In this document: piece after piece, positions 10,455 through 22,104 of the stretch
How the letters are laid out: each line of letters opens with the position of its first letter
Numbering within the stretch: the stretch's first letter is position 1
NCBI GenBank assembly: GCA_026120035.1
Contig: JALRME010000044.1
Span: forward strand, 1 to 64,000
Length of the DNA stretch: 64,000 bases
From: Coleophoma eucalyptorum
Taxonomy: Eukaryota; Ascomycota; Leotiomycetes; Helotiales; Dermateaceae
Direction: 5' to 3'
The notes under the pieces: model-generated
Database searches by the model: none
What the model saw: only the letters and a program-made list of their open reading frames with translations
Told to the model about the DNA's origin: nothing
Program-made: the position numbers and the translations under genes

Positions 10455-11210
10455 ATGAAGTTTTCAGCTATTCAGGCCCTTCCGGTAGCTACCACTTTGT
10501 GTAGCATTGGAAGTACCTATGCACAAACGCCTCCCAAGTTCTCTCTCCAAACCAGTAATACTGTTTCGGTCAAATTTGGCAATTCCACCGTTTCTAATGG
10601 AACATATATCCTACTTGAACGTAAGGCTTCGTCTCTCTCCAATACAAACTAGAAGTAGTTGATCTGACGGAGCTTGAGATCAGAAACCACTGTGTCGCCG
10701 GACATCTCGCTCACAACCACTCAACTTGGGAACTCTTCCCATGTTGTAGCAATGCTCGATCTAGACGCGCCTAACGGCATCAACAGCAACAACAACAGCT
10801 ATGCACCCCTCCTCCACTGGATGACTTTTCTACCTGCAAACCAATCGAAACTCCTAAGTAACGAGAGTTCTACAACTGACATTGCCTTCTATATTGGACC
10901 AGAACCAGGAGCCGGGACTGACATGCATCGATACGTTATCCTTTTATACACCGATGCCGCCACTGTATTCCAGATGCCCAACCAGTTCCAAGACTTCAAC
11001 GCGTCCAATATTGAAAATCGTTTAGCTTTCAACATAACTGGATTTGCAAAAGATGCTGGACTTCAGCTCATCGCCTCGAATTGGTTCACGACTGAAAATA
11101 TGACAGTAGTGACGGAGATTAGCGGAACTTCGAGAGGATTCAGGCTGGGACTACAATATAGCGTCTTAGGAATGATGGCACTGTTGAGTTTGTACTATAA
11201 CGCACTGTAG
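10455..11210 (+). CDS. Secreted PEBP-like (phosphatidylethanolamine-binding family) protein, probably GPI-anchored
   Basis: Exon 1 is 10455-10620 and exon 2 is 10684-11210. The 63-bp intron has a GTAAGG donor, a CTGAC branch site and a CAG acceptor, and its removal restores one frame of 230 aa; without splicing there are three stops. The start MKFSAIQALPVATTLCSIGS... is a signal peptide, cleaved near Ala-Gln. The core shows PEBP signatures: 'VVAMLDLDAPN' (ligand-pocket strand), 'LLHWMTF', 'YIGPEPGAGTDMHRYVILLY' and 'FNITGFAKDAGLQLIASNWF'. PEBP proteins bind phospholipid head groups or inhibit proteases and kinases. Many N-x-S/T sites and a hydrophobic tail ('LGLQYSVLGMMALLSLYY') suggest a glycosylated GPI-anchored surface protein. 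Function beyond the fold is not known. Confidence 0.85.
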
Positions 11211-11350
11211 CTTCAGAGTTCGTTGAAAAGGCCAACTTAGTAGAAATCGATGATTTCAGCGGGGACTAAGGATAATTTGATATATGAATTATGTATGAAA
11301 GAATGTCAACTGAATTAGCAAATTTTGTTATATATCTCTATGTACGGCCA

Positions 11351-12736
11351 TCAAGTGCAGTGTTTGTTCAACCGTGCCAGTCTATAATAAGAGCAGAATC
11401 CTGCAAATGCTGAAATCTGTAGCCAACTCTCAAGAAATTCCTTGGCTGCACGTTGTTGTTGTAAAGATGGGCTATACACTACGATGAGTATAAGGGGAAA
11501 TATCATGCGAAGAGATGCACAACCAATTTCTAACTTAGCCAGAGCCGAAGAACATTGCAAAATGACTCCACCGAACTCCTCCACTCCAGTTTCTAAGGTT
11601 TTCTGGTTAGGAGCGCGAAGCAGCGACAACAAGAATCTAGCCGTTGAGAAGTATGCAGTGGTCAAGGTTGTCAGCCCATCATCATATTGGGTCTCTTCAA
11701 TTATGGATTCGGTAGGCTTGCTATTAATTGCTTGCTCGCAACAAAATTCGGCCCAAAGTTGATTGATGACAAAATCAATCCCATCAAGACGAGTAGTAGT
11801 AGGGGAGCTGAATTTGTGATCTGGTCCCCATTGGGCAAATATTTCTGAGAGATAGAAGAGCTGATCCATGAGTTGATCGGCTACTTGAGGCGCCTCGCTG
11901 AATTTAAACCAACAGAGATCGTTCCAGGACTCTATCTCGGAGTTGGCGCTGTTATGTTCTAACAAGGGATCTGTGACCAGTGTGAATAACTTGAGAATAC
12001 GTTAGTTAAGACACAATCAAGGCTTAAGCGGATAGCTTGGACTAACCGTCTGGTATTGAACGTGAACGCCGATTTGCTTAAGGAACGTGCTCTGGGTAAG
12101 TTCTGACCTTGCTAGTCCCAGCATCTTGCGGGCGGCGGCCAGATGGGCAGCGTAAGCACCACTACTCGTAGGATAAATACTTTCAAAAAGTGATAACAGA
12201 ACAGTTGCGCATATTGTAGCTGTATCGGGCAATCCGAAGGCACGAGAAATCGTCTTATGTTGACGGGAAACCGCGGTTCCATACATTCGGACTGCTTCCA
12301 TAATCACTGAACTGTTGTTGGATTCTATGCCGCAATAGACGGTGGCGACAGCCTGCATTGCGAGCTCAAGTGTGGCGGTTGCTTCGCCTCGCGAAATATT
12401 TTGAAGCCCCGATAATAGTTGCCATTTCGCAGGACCTCCGGTATTAATGGTGAGAAAAGATATGAAGTGAGAGACAAAGGTGCTAAAAATGATAGTCTTC
12501 TGCGATGGTTGCTGACATAACTCAGTGGTGCGCTCCAGCTTTTTGGCAGGCTGCAATGTCGTTTTGTCATATCGCGAGATCACTGTCTCTGTCTGATTGA
12601 TAATCCAGATTGAGTCGCGTACTGCACCAGTACATGTTCGTTTTGTAATAAGACATTGTCTACATGACGGTAAGGCTAGATCGCAGCCAATGCGCCTTTG
12701 CCGGCATTGTTGACAGCCTCGACTCCGACGGGGCAT
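11351..12736 (-). CDS. Zn2Cys6 binuclear-cluster transcription factor
   Basis: Exon 1 is 12736-12047 and exon 2 is 11989-11351, separated by a 57-bp intron (GTTAGT donor, CTAAC branch, CAAG acceptor), giving 442 aa. Residues 1-36 form the DNA-binding zinc cluster, with cysteines in C-x2-C-x6-C-x6-C-x2-C-x6-C spacing ('RGCQQCRQRRIGC', 'SCRQCLITKRTC'). The rest is helical and fits the fungal-specific regulatory domain of the shorter type, with 'FVSHFIS' and 'SFAYAAHL'-like segments. It is a nuclear sequence-specific regulator; its targets are unknown. It is convergent with the PEBP-like gene, with 140 bases between stop codons. No fungal TF-domain catalytic features are expected. Confidence 0.85.
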
Positions 12737-14044
12737 TAAAACATATATAATTCACAGGCAGCTTGATCCTAAACGAAGAGGACATTCATTTGAGTTCTAG
12801 AAAATATATCGAAAAATAGGAGAATGTCGCTAGGTTAGCGTAGAAATCAATCATGGGCAGGGCCTAGCCCCCCGATTTTAGGTCGTTCGTCCCTGGCGTT
12901 TACACGTCCTTATCTCCGGTACCAAGGTAGTACTCTCCACCCCCTCTAAATTTAGTATAATTAGCGGGCCTGCAGTCTTGTATTTGCTAGGGTTATACAA
13001 GCTTATCGACTCCCTCGCCGCCTCTAGTTGCAGAAAGTATGAAAATGACTATATTCCCTATCTACCTAATAATTTGTAGGTCCCTCATAGGTATCAGTCA
13101 CTATCTAGTATCTCCGCTACTAATGAGCTTAATAGTTGTTCAATAAAGAAGTATAAAACAGCATTCTATAACTTCTTGTTACCAAAGTTAAGTAGCTAGT
13201 GTTCCTAGAGCTCTTTCAATTCATCTGTCTGTATCTGAAGTTCACATTTCCTACAAGACAGATCTCTGTTTCCCTCTTCGATATGCTTACAGTTTCGCCA
13301 TTGTCGTCCCTACTACTCTCATCCTTTTGCCTACGCTCTCTTGAGTATAATCGATACTTCAGTCTCGATCGCTTTATCTGTAGTGAGCGTGATCGTTCTC
13401 ATCCACGATCTAGTTAGTTTTCAATTTATATCTCGGCCTACTTTTTAGTTATATTCAGTTCTCCTTAGAAGGCTATTTTCTCTTTCCCCGCCTTCTAGTT
13501 TTACCTAAGATCTAACATCTCTAACAAGGTTGTAGTCTAATTTTTGAGGCAAGCTACAAAATTTAAACTACCGAGGAGAAGGTTCATAATTCTAAAGCTA
13601 TAATCTTCCCTCTACCCCTTCTGAGAGAGCATCCGTACGATAATGCATGTCAAAGCATATGATGGTGGGCCACCTCATCGCTGAGGAAGAGACTTTCCTA
13701 ACATAGCATCTCAGGAAGGCGATTAGGCGGATGTACTCCCGCCTCATGCGTAGACCGTATAAAGGCCAAAACGAATTGGTGGTAAGTGTTACTCTAGATC
13801 AAGAACACCAATATCATTCTTTTATTATCTCTCGCACTCTCGATTCTGATGTACCATTCAATAAATAAACTACCATAAGCGCGAACAGGGGTCCTCAAAA
13901 ACCCCAATCTCTCTCTCACTAGGCTAGTATCAACAAGAGAAAGCTATAGCTATATGCACTACACTAGCCAACTAGCAACCGTTCTTTAACATCACTACAC
14001 ACACTTTATACTTCGTTACCTCCGAGTATCTGCGTAGTAGCAGA
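12737..14044. other. Gene desert, AT-rich
   Basis: About 1.3 kb with many stops in all frames. It contains a few pyrimidine-rich stretches but no recognisable exon. It leads into the LTR-derived repeats, so it is probably decayed repetitive DNA. Confidence 0.5.
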
Positions 14045-14211
14045 TCCATAATTCTATCAAGACTAATATCATATTCTTAGCAAGAGAGGTACTTATACCT
14101 CTCTGCCTCACACTCTCTTCAATACACATGAACCAATTACCTATGAACCCATTTTATACCTAATTTGAAATACCAGTCACTTATTACGTTACCTAACGTA
14201 AACCCACAGGT
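14045..14211 (+). repeat. LTR family 2, degraded copy in inverted orientation
   Basis: The segment 'gagaggtacttatacctctctgcctcacactctct' region and the following 'catgaaccaattacctatgaaccc' are the reverse complement of sequence at 43247-43380. It lies head to head with the solo LTR at 14281-14446, only 70 bases away. The outer end is eroded and the TG/CA limits are not both visible. Confidence 0.65.
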
Positions 14212-14280
14212 ACTTATTTCAATATCACAGTTAAGGTTGAAGTTTCGGCTTAAGGAAACTTAAAGGTTTTAAAAGGTTAT

Positions 14281-14446
14281 TGTTAGTTTACGCCTATAAC
14301 GTAATGCTTTGACTCATAAGCAACAGGTGTATTCATTCATAAGTGATGAGAGAGTGTGAGGGAGAGAGATATAAACACCTCTCTCGCTAAGAATACTGTT
14401 ACATGTGACTAGGTCTCGTGATTGACCTGAAAATGACATTCCGACA
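14281..14446 (-). mobile_element. Solo LTR (family 2) with 5-bp target-site duplication
   Basis: The element begins TGTTAG and ends CCGACA, so it has TG...CA limits with near-inverted termini. The five bases before it (14276-14280, GTTAT) are repeated exactly after it (14447-14451, GTTAT). The internal part shares 'gagagtgtgag', 'tacatgtgactaggtctcg' and 'tgattgac' with the copy at 43247-43437. Length 166 bp, no internal coding region: a solo LTR left by recombination of a retrotransposon. A Copia or Gypsy origin cannot be decided. Confidence 0.8.
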
Positions 14447-15672
14447 GTTATATTTTACAACAAATATATAAGCATTATAAATCAGTTGTACTTTGCTTTT
14501 CTCTAATCGAAATAGAAAGCATCGCTAGATATTCTAAGGCCGTTTGATAGCATAGATGATGAGCTGAAAACCACTGTATCTCTCTTGAACGAGACGATTA
14601 GAGCCTTGTATCTTCAGTAGCATCTTTCAGTTACTAGCCCAGGTGGCACTATGACTCGCCTTTATACTGCAAATTATATCTATATGAGATCACATAGGAG
14701 CTATACGGAGCGAGCAGCTAAGTCCTTCTGCAGCGCATTGTCGTCTGGCTGTGTTGTTTGCCCAAATTACTCATTGAGCGCACTAGAAGCGGATAGATGC
14801 GATTGTTAGAGCACACATCTTTTACAAAAGTCACAGGGGTAAAATGTTTTTGCTCCTTTGCTTTCCGAGCTCTAGCTGATCCTGGAGAAGGATACAAATT
14901 CCCCGAAGTCGAGAAAGTATGGACTCTGAAAGTACGGGGCAAGGACTCTATGGCTACTAGCAGCCAAGAAAGGATTCGCCTTCGGAAATGCTGTAATAAA
15001 CTTCTCACCCTAAGCTTCCCACATCCGAGCTGCGTACATAAACTTTCTTGCCACCGTCTTGAATATCACAACCATATGGAATACATGAGATTGTTGGCTT
15101 ATTCAAATTAGAGACTTGCACGCATCGGTATGGAAGACCTCCAATCATTGTAGTCTTTAGTCCACTCGATGCAAGTCCCTCAGCTTCTATGCTAGCCTTT
15201 AATTACTACTGTAGTTTCAAAATGCGTTGATTTTCTATGGTAAGCTGTACTTTTTTTAATTTCTGCAGACTGGTGTTATGCATGCTCAACTGGATAGCAA
15301 CCGAAGTCGTTCTGCGTGGCAGCTCGGTACTAAACCCTGCTTCTGCTTCGGATTCGTGTCGCTGGCTGCAACAAACCTCTCCATATACATTCCCGAGGTG
15401 GCGATCTCGTTTCCGTGTTGCTCCGAATGAACTAGTTTCCCCGCATCCGATTTCACTTTCCTGGAGTCATGCGGAGTGGAGTACTAGCTGTATCATGGTC
15501 AGCGGAGTCAGGAGATATGCGTTCTATTTGGTGTGCACGACATATGTCGCTACATCCATATAAAGGAAGAGTATGTCAGGGTTGAGAAACTTGAGTTATT
15601 ACAAGACAGTCTTCACCATTCGTACACATCTTCTAAAAACAGTTGATTCTACCATTTAATATTCTTCTCACG
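14447..15672. other. Gene-free interval
   Basis: About 1.2 kb between the solo LTR and the MFS gene. Frames at 14797-15111 and 15237-15563 are open but have no recognisable motifs or introns. The last few hundred bases presumably include the MFS promoter; no TATA box stands out. Confidence 0.4.
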
Positions 15673-17336
15673 ATGGCATATACAGAGAAGTCTTATGCCG
15701 ATGCCATTGAGGATGCGTCGTCTGAGGTTGCTCGTACAGCTCAGGCTACAACACTAGCCACGTTTGAGGGGTTGAGCGAGGAAGAGTACAAGACATTGGA
15801 AAGAAAATGTCCGACTTTCGCACAGTTTGTCCAGAACAAAGGTCTGACATTATTTTATTAGTGGTTTGGAAAATTGACCTCCACCTCGTCACCGCTCTAT
15901 TCGGTATCTTCATCTTCAACATCCTTGACCGATCAAACATTGCCAATGCTCGCCTTGGAGGACTCCAGACAGATTTGCATCTCTCTGATACACAATATCA
16001 GACTGCTGTCTCTGTCATGGTAAGCTGCGTGTATTATTTCCGCCTGTTCCTCCAGCTTACGATACAAAGTTTGTTGGCTATATTCTTGGTCAAATTCCTA
16101 GCAACATGATTCTCACTAAGATCAATCCTTCACGATATCTCCCTGTTGCTATCTTAATATGGGGTGGACTTTCACTTGCTACTGCTGGAGTCAAGAACTT
16201 TGCAGGCATTTTTGCCGTCAGATTCCTGATTGGTTTCGCTGAGTCGCCTTTCTTTGCTGGAGCGCTGTAAAGTTCCCTATATTAGTTGTTTTGGATATGA
16301 CTCTAACTATCCTTAGTCTCCTGATTAGCTCGTGGTATAAGCCAAATGAGATCGCTCCTCGTGTGGCGCTCATGTATTGTGGAAACACTGTTGCAAATGG
16401 ATTTGGAGGCGTTCTCGCAGCTGGAGTTCTGAGCGGGTTAGAGGGCTCATCAGGACTCAGAGGATGGAGGTCAGCTTGCTTATCCCGCCCAAATATTGTC
16501 TTCTAACATCACGTAGATGGCTCTATATTATCGAAGGAGCAGGAACCATGGTCGTTGGTTTGGTTGCATTTCTCCTGCTGCCCGACTTTCCTCGCTCCGG
16601 CAAGAAGAAGTGGCTCACCGAGCAGGAACAGAGACTTGCAGAATGGCGAATTTCAATGTCAGCCAATGGTGAGCTTGATGAGGTATCCTCAACAATGCAA
16701 GGCGCTGTCGATACTATTACAGATATCAAAGTCTGGGGACTAGTGGCAGTCCAAATCTGTCTTTTGTCTTCGCAGACATGGACCTACTTCTTTCCCAGCA
16801 TCGTGCAGACCTTGGGATATGGAAAAATTCGCTCTTTACTTCTCACTTCGCCTGTCTATGTCTTTGGATTCTTCACTTCACTTGGAAACTCACTTATCGC
16901 AGCGAGAACTGGCCTCAGGGCTATTCTCATCATCTGGCCTCTAGCCCTAGCAATAGTGGGTAATGGCATGGTCATCGGTTGTCGTTCGGTAGCCGTGCGA
17001 TATACAGGCATGTTCCTAATGTGCGCGGGATCTTTCTCCGCTTTCAACGTCCTCGAAGCCTGGGTTGGAAGTACAATCCCGCGTACAAGGACAAAACGAG
17101 CCATCACGTATGCCTTGGTCAATATGCTGGGGAACACTAGCAATATTTATGGAAGTTACTTTTTCCCCTCTAACACAGCGCCGCAGTATGTTCCAGGAGG
17201 GATAGCCCTATCGAGCTTCGCCTTTGGGGGAATCTGCTTTGCTGCCGCGCTTGGTATTCATCTTAGGCACTTGAACAAAAAGGCGACAGAGGATGAGAAT
17301 GAGGATGGTCATATCCGCTACAAGTATTTGATTTAG
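15673..17336 (+). CDS. MFS transporter, anion:cation symporter family (allantoate/nicotinate permease-like)
   Basis: Five exons: 15673-15808, 15862-16019, 16070-16266, 16317-16469, 16517-17336, giving 487 aa. All four introns are 47-53 bp with AG acceptors, and phases agree. Family hallmarks are 'WKIDLHLVTALFGIFIFNIL', 'DRSNIANARLGGLQTDL' after helix 1, 'GQIPSNMILTKI', 'VRFLIGFAESPFFAGAL', 'WYKPNEIAPRVALMYCGN', 'GWRWLYIIEGAGT' and 'LVNMLGNTSNIYGSYFFP'. Twelve membrane segments are expected, in the plasma membrane or an organelle membrane. Relatives carry allantoate, nicotinate, pantothenate or other small carboxylates; the substrate here is not determined. It is the intact counterpart of the relic at 7925-8867. 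Confidence 0.9.
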
Positions 17337-18310
17337 AAAGCTCGAAAGAAGCTAAATCTGAGTACTGTTCCTCGTAGATGAGTGGATTTCTTCCTGCTTA
17401 TAGCCGTTGGAATATAACTAGTGATCTTGGTGTCCTGTTATAGTCTACTAGGCTAGCGCTTTGAATTCGTAGTATTCTAGGTTTATCTAATGTTACTTAC
17501 CAAATCCCGCCTTGTGACTCAATTTGTGTATTAAAAATCAGCATATCATAGTTTACTGTCCTTGGTGCTTTGTAGTAAATATGATGGTTTACTAGGACGT
17601 GGTTGAAGGGCAGGCTTTTGGATCTACCTAGAGATCAGCCTGTAGGAATTCCGATTCTGGAAACATTTTTTTTGGTTACTGCAAGTGTTTTCTGGTGTAG
17701 GCCGATTAGGCATACTCTTCCTTGTGATCCGTAAAGACACGGGTATCTCTCCACAGACCCTACTTCCGAAGCGGAAACGATGAAAGGTTGGGATTGTAGC
17801 GAGAATAGTAAAAATAGCTTGTTGAACTCATGTCTACCTGGTATGTGCTTTTTGGCGACCTGGAAAGAAATTAGTATTCAAGTTGTGTTGACGTCTCAAA
17901 TTGAAGAAAGATTGTCATGCAAGCAGCCACCACCAGTGTGGGATGGGGACCATTCGGCTAAGCTGGTGAGAACTAGCGGTGGTGGTTGTTTCCGAGACGC
18001 ATTTCCGAGATCTAACCTCCGAGATGGGTCGGTGGAAAACGCAGGTTTCCGAGGTACATATACACTCAATGACTGTTAACTACTTGTGACGCTCTAGTTG
18101 TAAGTAATTGGCCTTCTAACCCTTCTTTCGTATCCTGTAACCGCTCGTGCAGTTGCAACTACCCCTGATGAAAGTCTGACTTATCAAAGTTGAATATATT
18201 GTCCTCGACAATCCTATATTTAAGATACCAATTACGAATAAAAGTACGATTTTCACATTTCGCTCGCCAATTGTCATACTTTCGATTAAATCACGATTAG
18301 AGGGAGTCGT
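17337..18310. other. Gene-free interval
   Basis: About 1 kb downstream of the MFS gene. One 99-codon frame (17780-18079) has no recognisable features. The right end runs into the repeat copy at 18311. Confidence 0.4.
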
Positions 18311-18533
18311 AGTGTTTTACAAACTGTAAAGACAGGTCAAAAATGAGGTGAAATTGTAGATGATTCTTCTAAGTAAGTGAGTGTGATGGAGGTCTTATAG
18401 ATACACCTATTCTGTTTGCAGTACAAACAGAATAGGAATCGATCCGACCTCCACAGTAATACTACGTAATTACGAACAAGTGGTGTTTGTAGCAAGGTAC
18501 AAACACGGGTACCAGCAGGTGATATTCCAATAA
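18311..18533 (-). repeat. Dispersed repeat family 1, second full copy
   Basis: Matches 6986-7305 over the left and middle portions: 'gacaggtcaaaa', 'gatgattcttctaagt', 'gagtgtgatggaggtc', 'gacctccacagtaatac' and 'caaacacgggtac', then the end 'gatattccaataa'. It lacks the four-unit internal array found in the 7-kb copy. A short inverted pair 'cctattctgtttg/caaacagaatagg' at about 18406-18436 could form a hairpin. Confidence 0.65.
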
Positions 18534-18720
18534 TTAGAGAACACATCTTATGATACGTAACTTATAATATACAAGAAGACTTTTTTTAGGTACTGTGGCT
18601 ATTGTTTACTAGACAATCTCTTCTATACTCTTGCTGACAAGAGTCGGAGCCAGTATACAAGCTTATGTAGGATCAATCCAGCATAAGCTTACGAGTCTTT
18701 ATATTCAGCACTGTTTTCTC

Positions 18721-20393
18721 TCACCATTCATAGAGAGTCCCAAACCATTCTACTAAAAAGTCAATGACCGCTTTAGGGGCAATTGAAGTTGCGCCCCATG
18801 AGTTGCCTAGATACATTGTCTCCTTCGCCTCTTTCGTTGTAGGCTCCCACGTGGCCAACCCACCTCCGTTTGGGTTACTGCTACGGATAAAATTGGCCCA
18901 GTAGTCCGACATTTGTGCCTCAACTAAATAATCCTCAGCTGGCCAGGTGAGGTTTTGCGTGTAGTCTGCATAAGGAATGTTATTGAATGTGTACCATAGC
19001 TCAGCACCGTGGTACACTCCTGATGACGCATCTTCAGCAGGAGTGCGTGTGAAAAAATATGTGTAAACACTGCTATTGGCACCACCTGCAGTCCAATCGC
19101 AGGCGTATTTCCAAGAACTGACTCGCATCATATCGCGCTTCCAGGTATTGGAGCTATTTGTTGCTTGCGTGTCGTTGTTAGCCGGGTAAAGCTTGAAAAA
19201 TTCAGTGGAGAAGTTCTGGAAGACTTCGGAGTAGAGTGTTATGAAGTCTGATGCAGTAATGTCATCAACACCTTCATCTTTGTTGAACCCAGTTAAGATG
19301 GGGACATCGGCGTGGTCATTCGTTCGTAAAGTCTCGCCGTACTTTTTCTGCAGAACCCAGCCGTCGACTACAGGACGCCACTCAGGTGGTTCCGCGTCCA
19401 AGTCTGCAAACTGAGTTCCAGCGAGCAAGTCTTCATTTTCTGTATCGAGACTGTTGAGAACTTCGACAGACAAACTACGAAGTTCGTCTACAGTCGTGAT
19501 GTTGAGTTGGGAAAACAGCGAAACACCAAAATCCTCGGCTTCAGCCTTTAGGCGGTAGCTTACGGCTAAGCTAGCAGTATTGGGGTCATGGGGAGCAAGA
19601 GCACCACTCTCCGAGATAGCACCTGCAATCAAGTCTCGGGAAAGCGGACTGTAGGCCATGATAAGAGAGCTGGCCGATCCTGCCGATTGACCTCCAGTGA
19701 CAATTTGATTCGGGTTACCTCCAAAGTTTGCAATGTTCTCATGAACCCACTGGGGTAGTCAGTATTTCATTATAGCAACGAATGTAGGTAACTTACTTTA
19801 AGGCCAGCAATCTGGTCCAATGTACCATAGTTCCCAGAACTGTTGTGGGGGGACTCGGCAGAGAGATCAGGGTGAGCGAAGAAGCCAAACGCACCAACAC
19901 GGTAATTAACCGTCACAACAATGATATCCTTGACTGCAAGTCCTGATCCGTCATAGGTCCTGACATCACCAGATCCCATTTCATAACGACCTCCATAAAT
20001 CCAGTAATACACTGGTAGGTTCATAGACTTGATATCCACGCTATCATTGTAAGTTGGAGTCCAAATATTGAGAAACAGACAGTCTTCGCTCATGGAGCCG
20101 CTTCCGGTATAGAAGATTCCTCCGGATGACATATTCGTTTGTACGCATTGTGGTCCAAATGTGGTCGCATTTAGAATTCCGGTACGATTAACTGGAGCAG
20201 CTGGCGGTTGGAAACGTAACGAGTCAATGGGAGGAGCAGCAAATGGGACTCCCTTGTATACAGTGACACCATTACGATAATCAGAGGGACCGCCCAGTAC
20301 TTGGCCCTCTGTCGTATTAATGATAGGGTAAGAAGCCGCCGAGGTGACAGATGTTAGAACCACGCCACTCAGAAGTATTTTAAGCAACAGCAT
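18721..20393 (-). CDS. Secreted type-B carboxylesterase/lipase
   Basis: Exon 1 is 20393-19797 and exon 2 is 19749-18721. The 47-bp intron (GTAAGT donor, CTGAC branch, CCAG acceptor) is in phase 0, giving 541 aa, the normal length for the family. Residues 1-19 are a signal peptide. The N-terminal 'GVPFAAPPIDSLRFQPP' and 'SEDCLFLNIW' blocks are classic. The nucleophile elbow 'GGQSAGSAS' carries the catalytic Ser, 'GFNKDEG' supplies the acidic residue and 'YHGAELWYTF' the His. It hydrolyses carboxylic esters outside the cell; plant lipids, polymers or secondary metabolites are possible substrates. There are many N-glycosylation sites. Confidence 0.92.
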
Positions 20394-21485
20394 CGTGATG
20401 GAAGGAGAAATTTTGAGTTGTTGAGGTGAGAACCCTATAACTGTAGCTTCTCAAGACAGTATTTATGTGTCTGTCCTTGATAAAGTAGTGACCTGCTTCA
20501 ACCCCGCGACCGTGTAGCAAAATTGCTTGTACGCGTCTAGGTTTTCATTTGAAAGATATGAAGTCATAGCAGTTGCAAACATAGAGAGGTGCTTCCTTGA
20601 ATTAGTCAATGTGACCCACTTCTACATGGAGTATGCTGAACAAGGTTTACAAACTTTTCCATGCTGTATCATCTGCCGTGCTTTGAATAATAGCTGTAAA
20701 AATAGCGAAGTTGCAGGCTCTGGTTGAAAAGAAGTCGTTGTAAGAGATCAGATATCGAACTGTGTACACACACATGTCGGCTTTATTTCCCTGTATAAAT
20801 CTTACAGCAATCTAGTTTTTCAGTGATTAGATCTGACTATCTTAAGTATCTATGTACGTGATAGCAGAACTGCCGTTCAGTTAACAACGTAGCACATAGT
20901 TTAGTGTAAGAAGCAAACAGAATAGAGAAATTTACTGAAAAATATGAACTATTTAACATTAAAAAAACCTGATACTAGTAGCAGTAATTTGAAAAATTAG
21001 GAAAGGTATAGAAAAGATAGAAAAAAGTATCTGTCACCCTTTTTTCGACTCCGACCATCTTGTGTATTCGCCGGTTTATCAGTATACGTGGTAGAGTGGA
21101 GCAGAATGGGTGCAATTATCTGGGAAATGATAACATCTCCACAATGAAAATCGTCAGCTAAAATCCGCGTCGTTGAGGAGGTAGTTTTAGCCGTACGTTA
21201 CGAAGTACAGAATATGCACTCTGCGACTCTCTTGTAGGAAGGCTCTTCACCTTGCATTTCAGAAGGAGGAGGCACGAGTAAGGCGAGGCGCAGATGGCTT
21301 AAGCGAGTTAAGCGGGGGTGTTGCGACCATGCTCGCCCACATACGACGACGATCTTGTTTTTTTAGCCGTATCAAGTCGCTGAAACCTAAACAGATGACT
21401 TCCTGTTGCTACGGACGAGGTCCCAGTCAATTCCGACGAGGACCGGTTTAGTTGCTGGAGCCATTACTAGGATTCACGAATCTAA
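20394..21485. other. Gene-free interval
   Basis: About 1.1 kb upstream of the esterase gene. It is AT-rich with no convincing exon. The first 100 bases left of the esterase start would be its promoter; no TATA box stands out. Confidence 0.4.
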
Positions 21486-21612
21486 GAACAGGGTTAAAAG
21501 AGGGTGAAGGGGAGCCTGTGAAGTTAGTCACAAATACTACCGCCTCTGACCGCGTTCTATATTGTGATCATGTGACCATGAGTACTCGTCAGGTGGCTGA
21601 ATTAGCATTTGA
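21486..21612 (+). repeat. Short dispersed repeat, copy A
   Basis: The text 'ttaaaagagggtgaagggga' ... 'cacaaatactaccgcctctgacc' ... 'actcgtcaggtg' recurs in diverged form at 23424-23545. The two copies lie in the same orientation on either side of the DJ-1-like gene. Function unknown; perhaps a short non-autonomous element. Confidence 0.55.
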
Positions 21613-22104
21613 TAGAAGGTATAACGATAAAGCGATAGCAGTAAGCTAGTCAGACAAAAGCCACAAAGATGCAGTAGGGATAGGCTCGTAAATATATAGA
21701 GGACCCCACGTGACTGTATATAACTATTTGCACGTGGTGTAAGCATTTAGACTTTGTTTTCAATTTGTTGGGTCGATAGTAAAGAGTGGAACTTGGTACG
21801 TTATACTATACGGAGTATTATTCAGATCAACGTCTGAACTTTTCATCTGAGAGATTTGCTCTACGTCCGTATAAGACCTATAACAATTTAAAGTCGGTAG
21901 TATGTTTCTCCTACTCCTGGCTAGTTCAGGCACGTTGTTCCGAACAGTCTAAGATACGGCCGTATAATATACAAGGTCTTGGGTGCTCAAACAACTATAT
22001 TTTATTCATAGGATAACACTAATCGTGATTAAATGAGTAGCTCAAATAACCTATAGGCTTAGCTTTTCTCAAAGCAACACCCGTTGAGGTAACTTGCAAG
22101 CGCG

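Noticed and set aside
13199..13417. 72-codon hydrophobic frame in the gene desert
   Set aside because: Low-complexity pyrimidine-rich sequence produces Leu/Ser/Phe-rich translation in any frame; no gene signals.
14797..15563. Two plus-strand frames upstream of the MFS gene
   Set aside because: No motif, no consistent intron phases and no link to the transporter.
17780..18079. 99-codon plus-strand frame
   Set aside because: No recognised domain, bounded by random-looking DNA.
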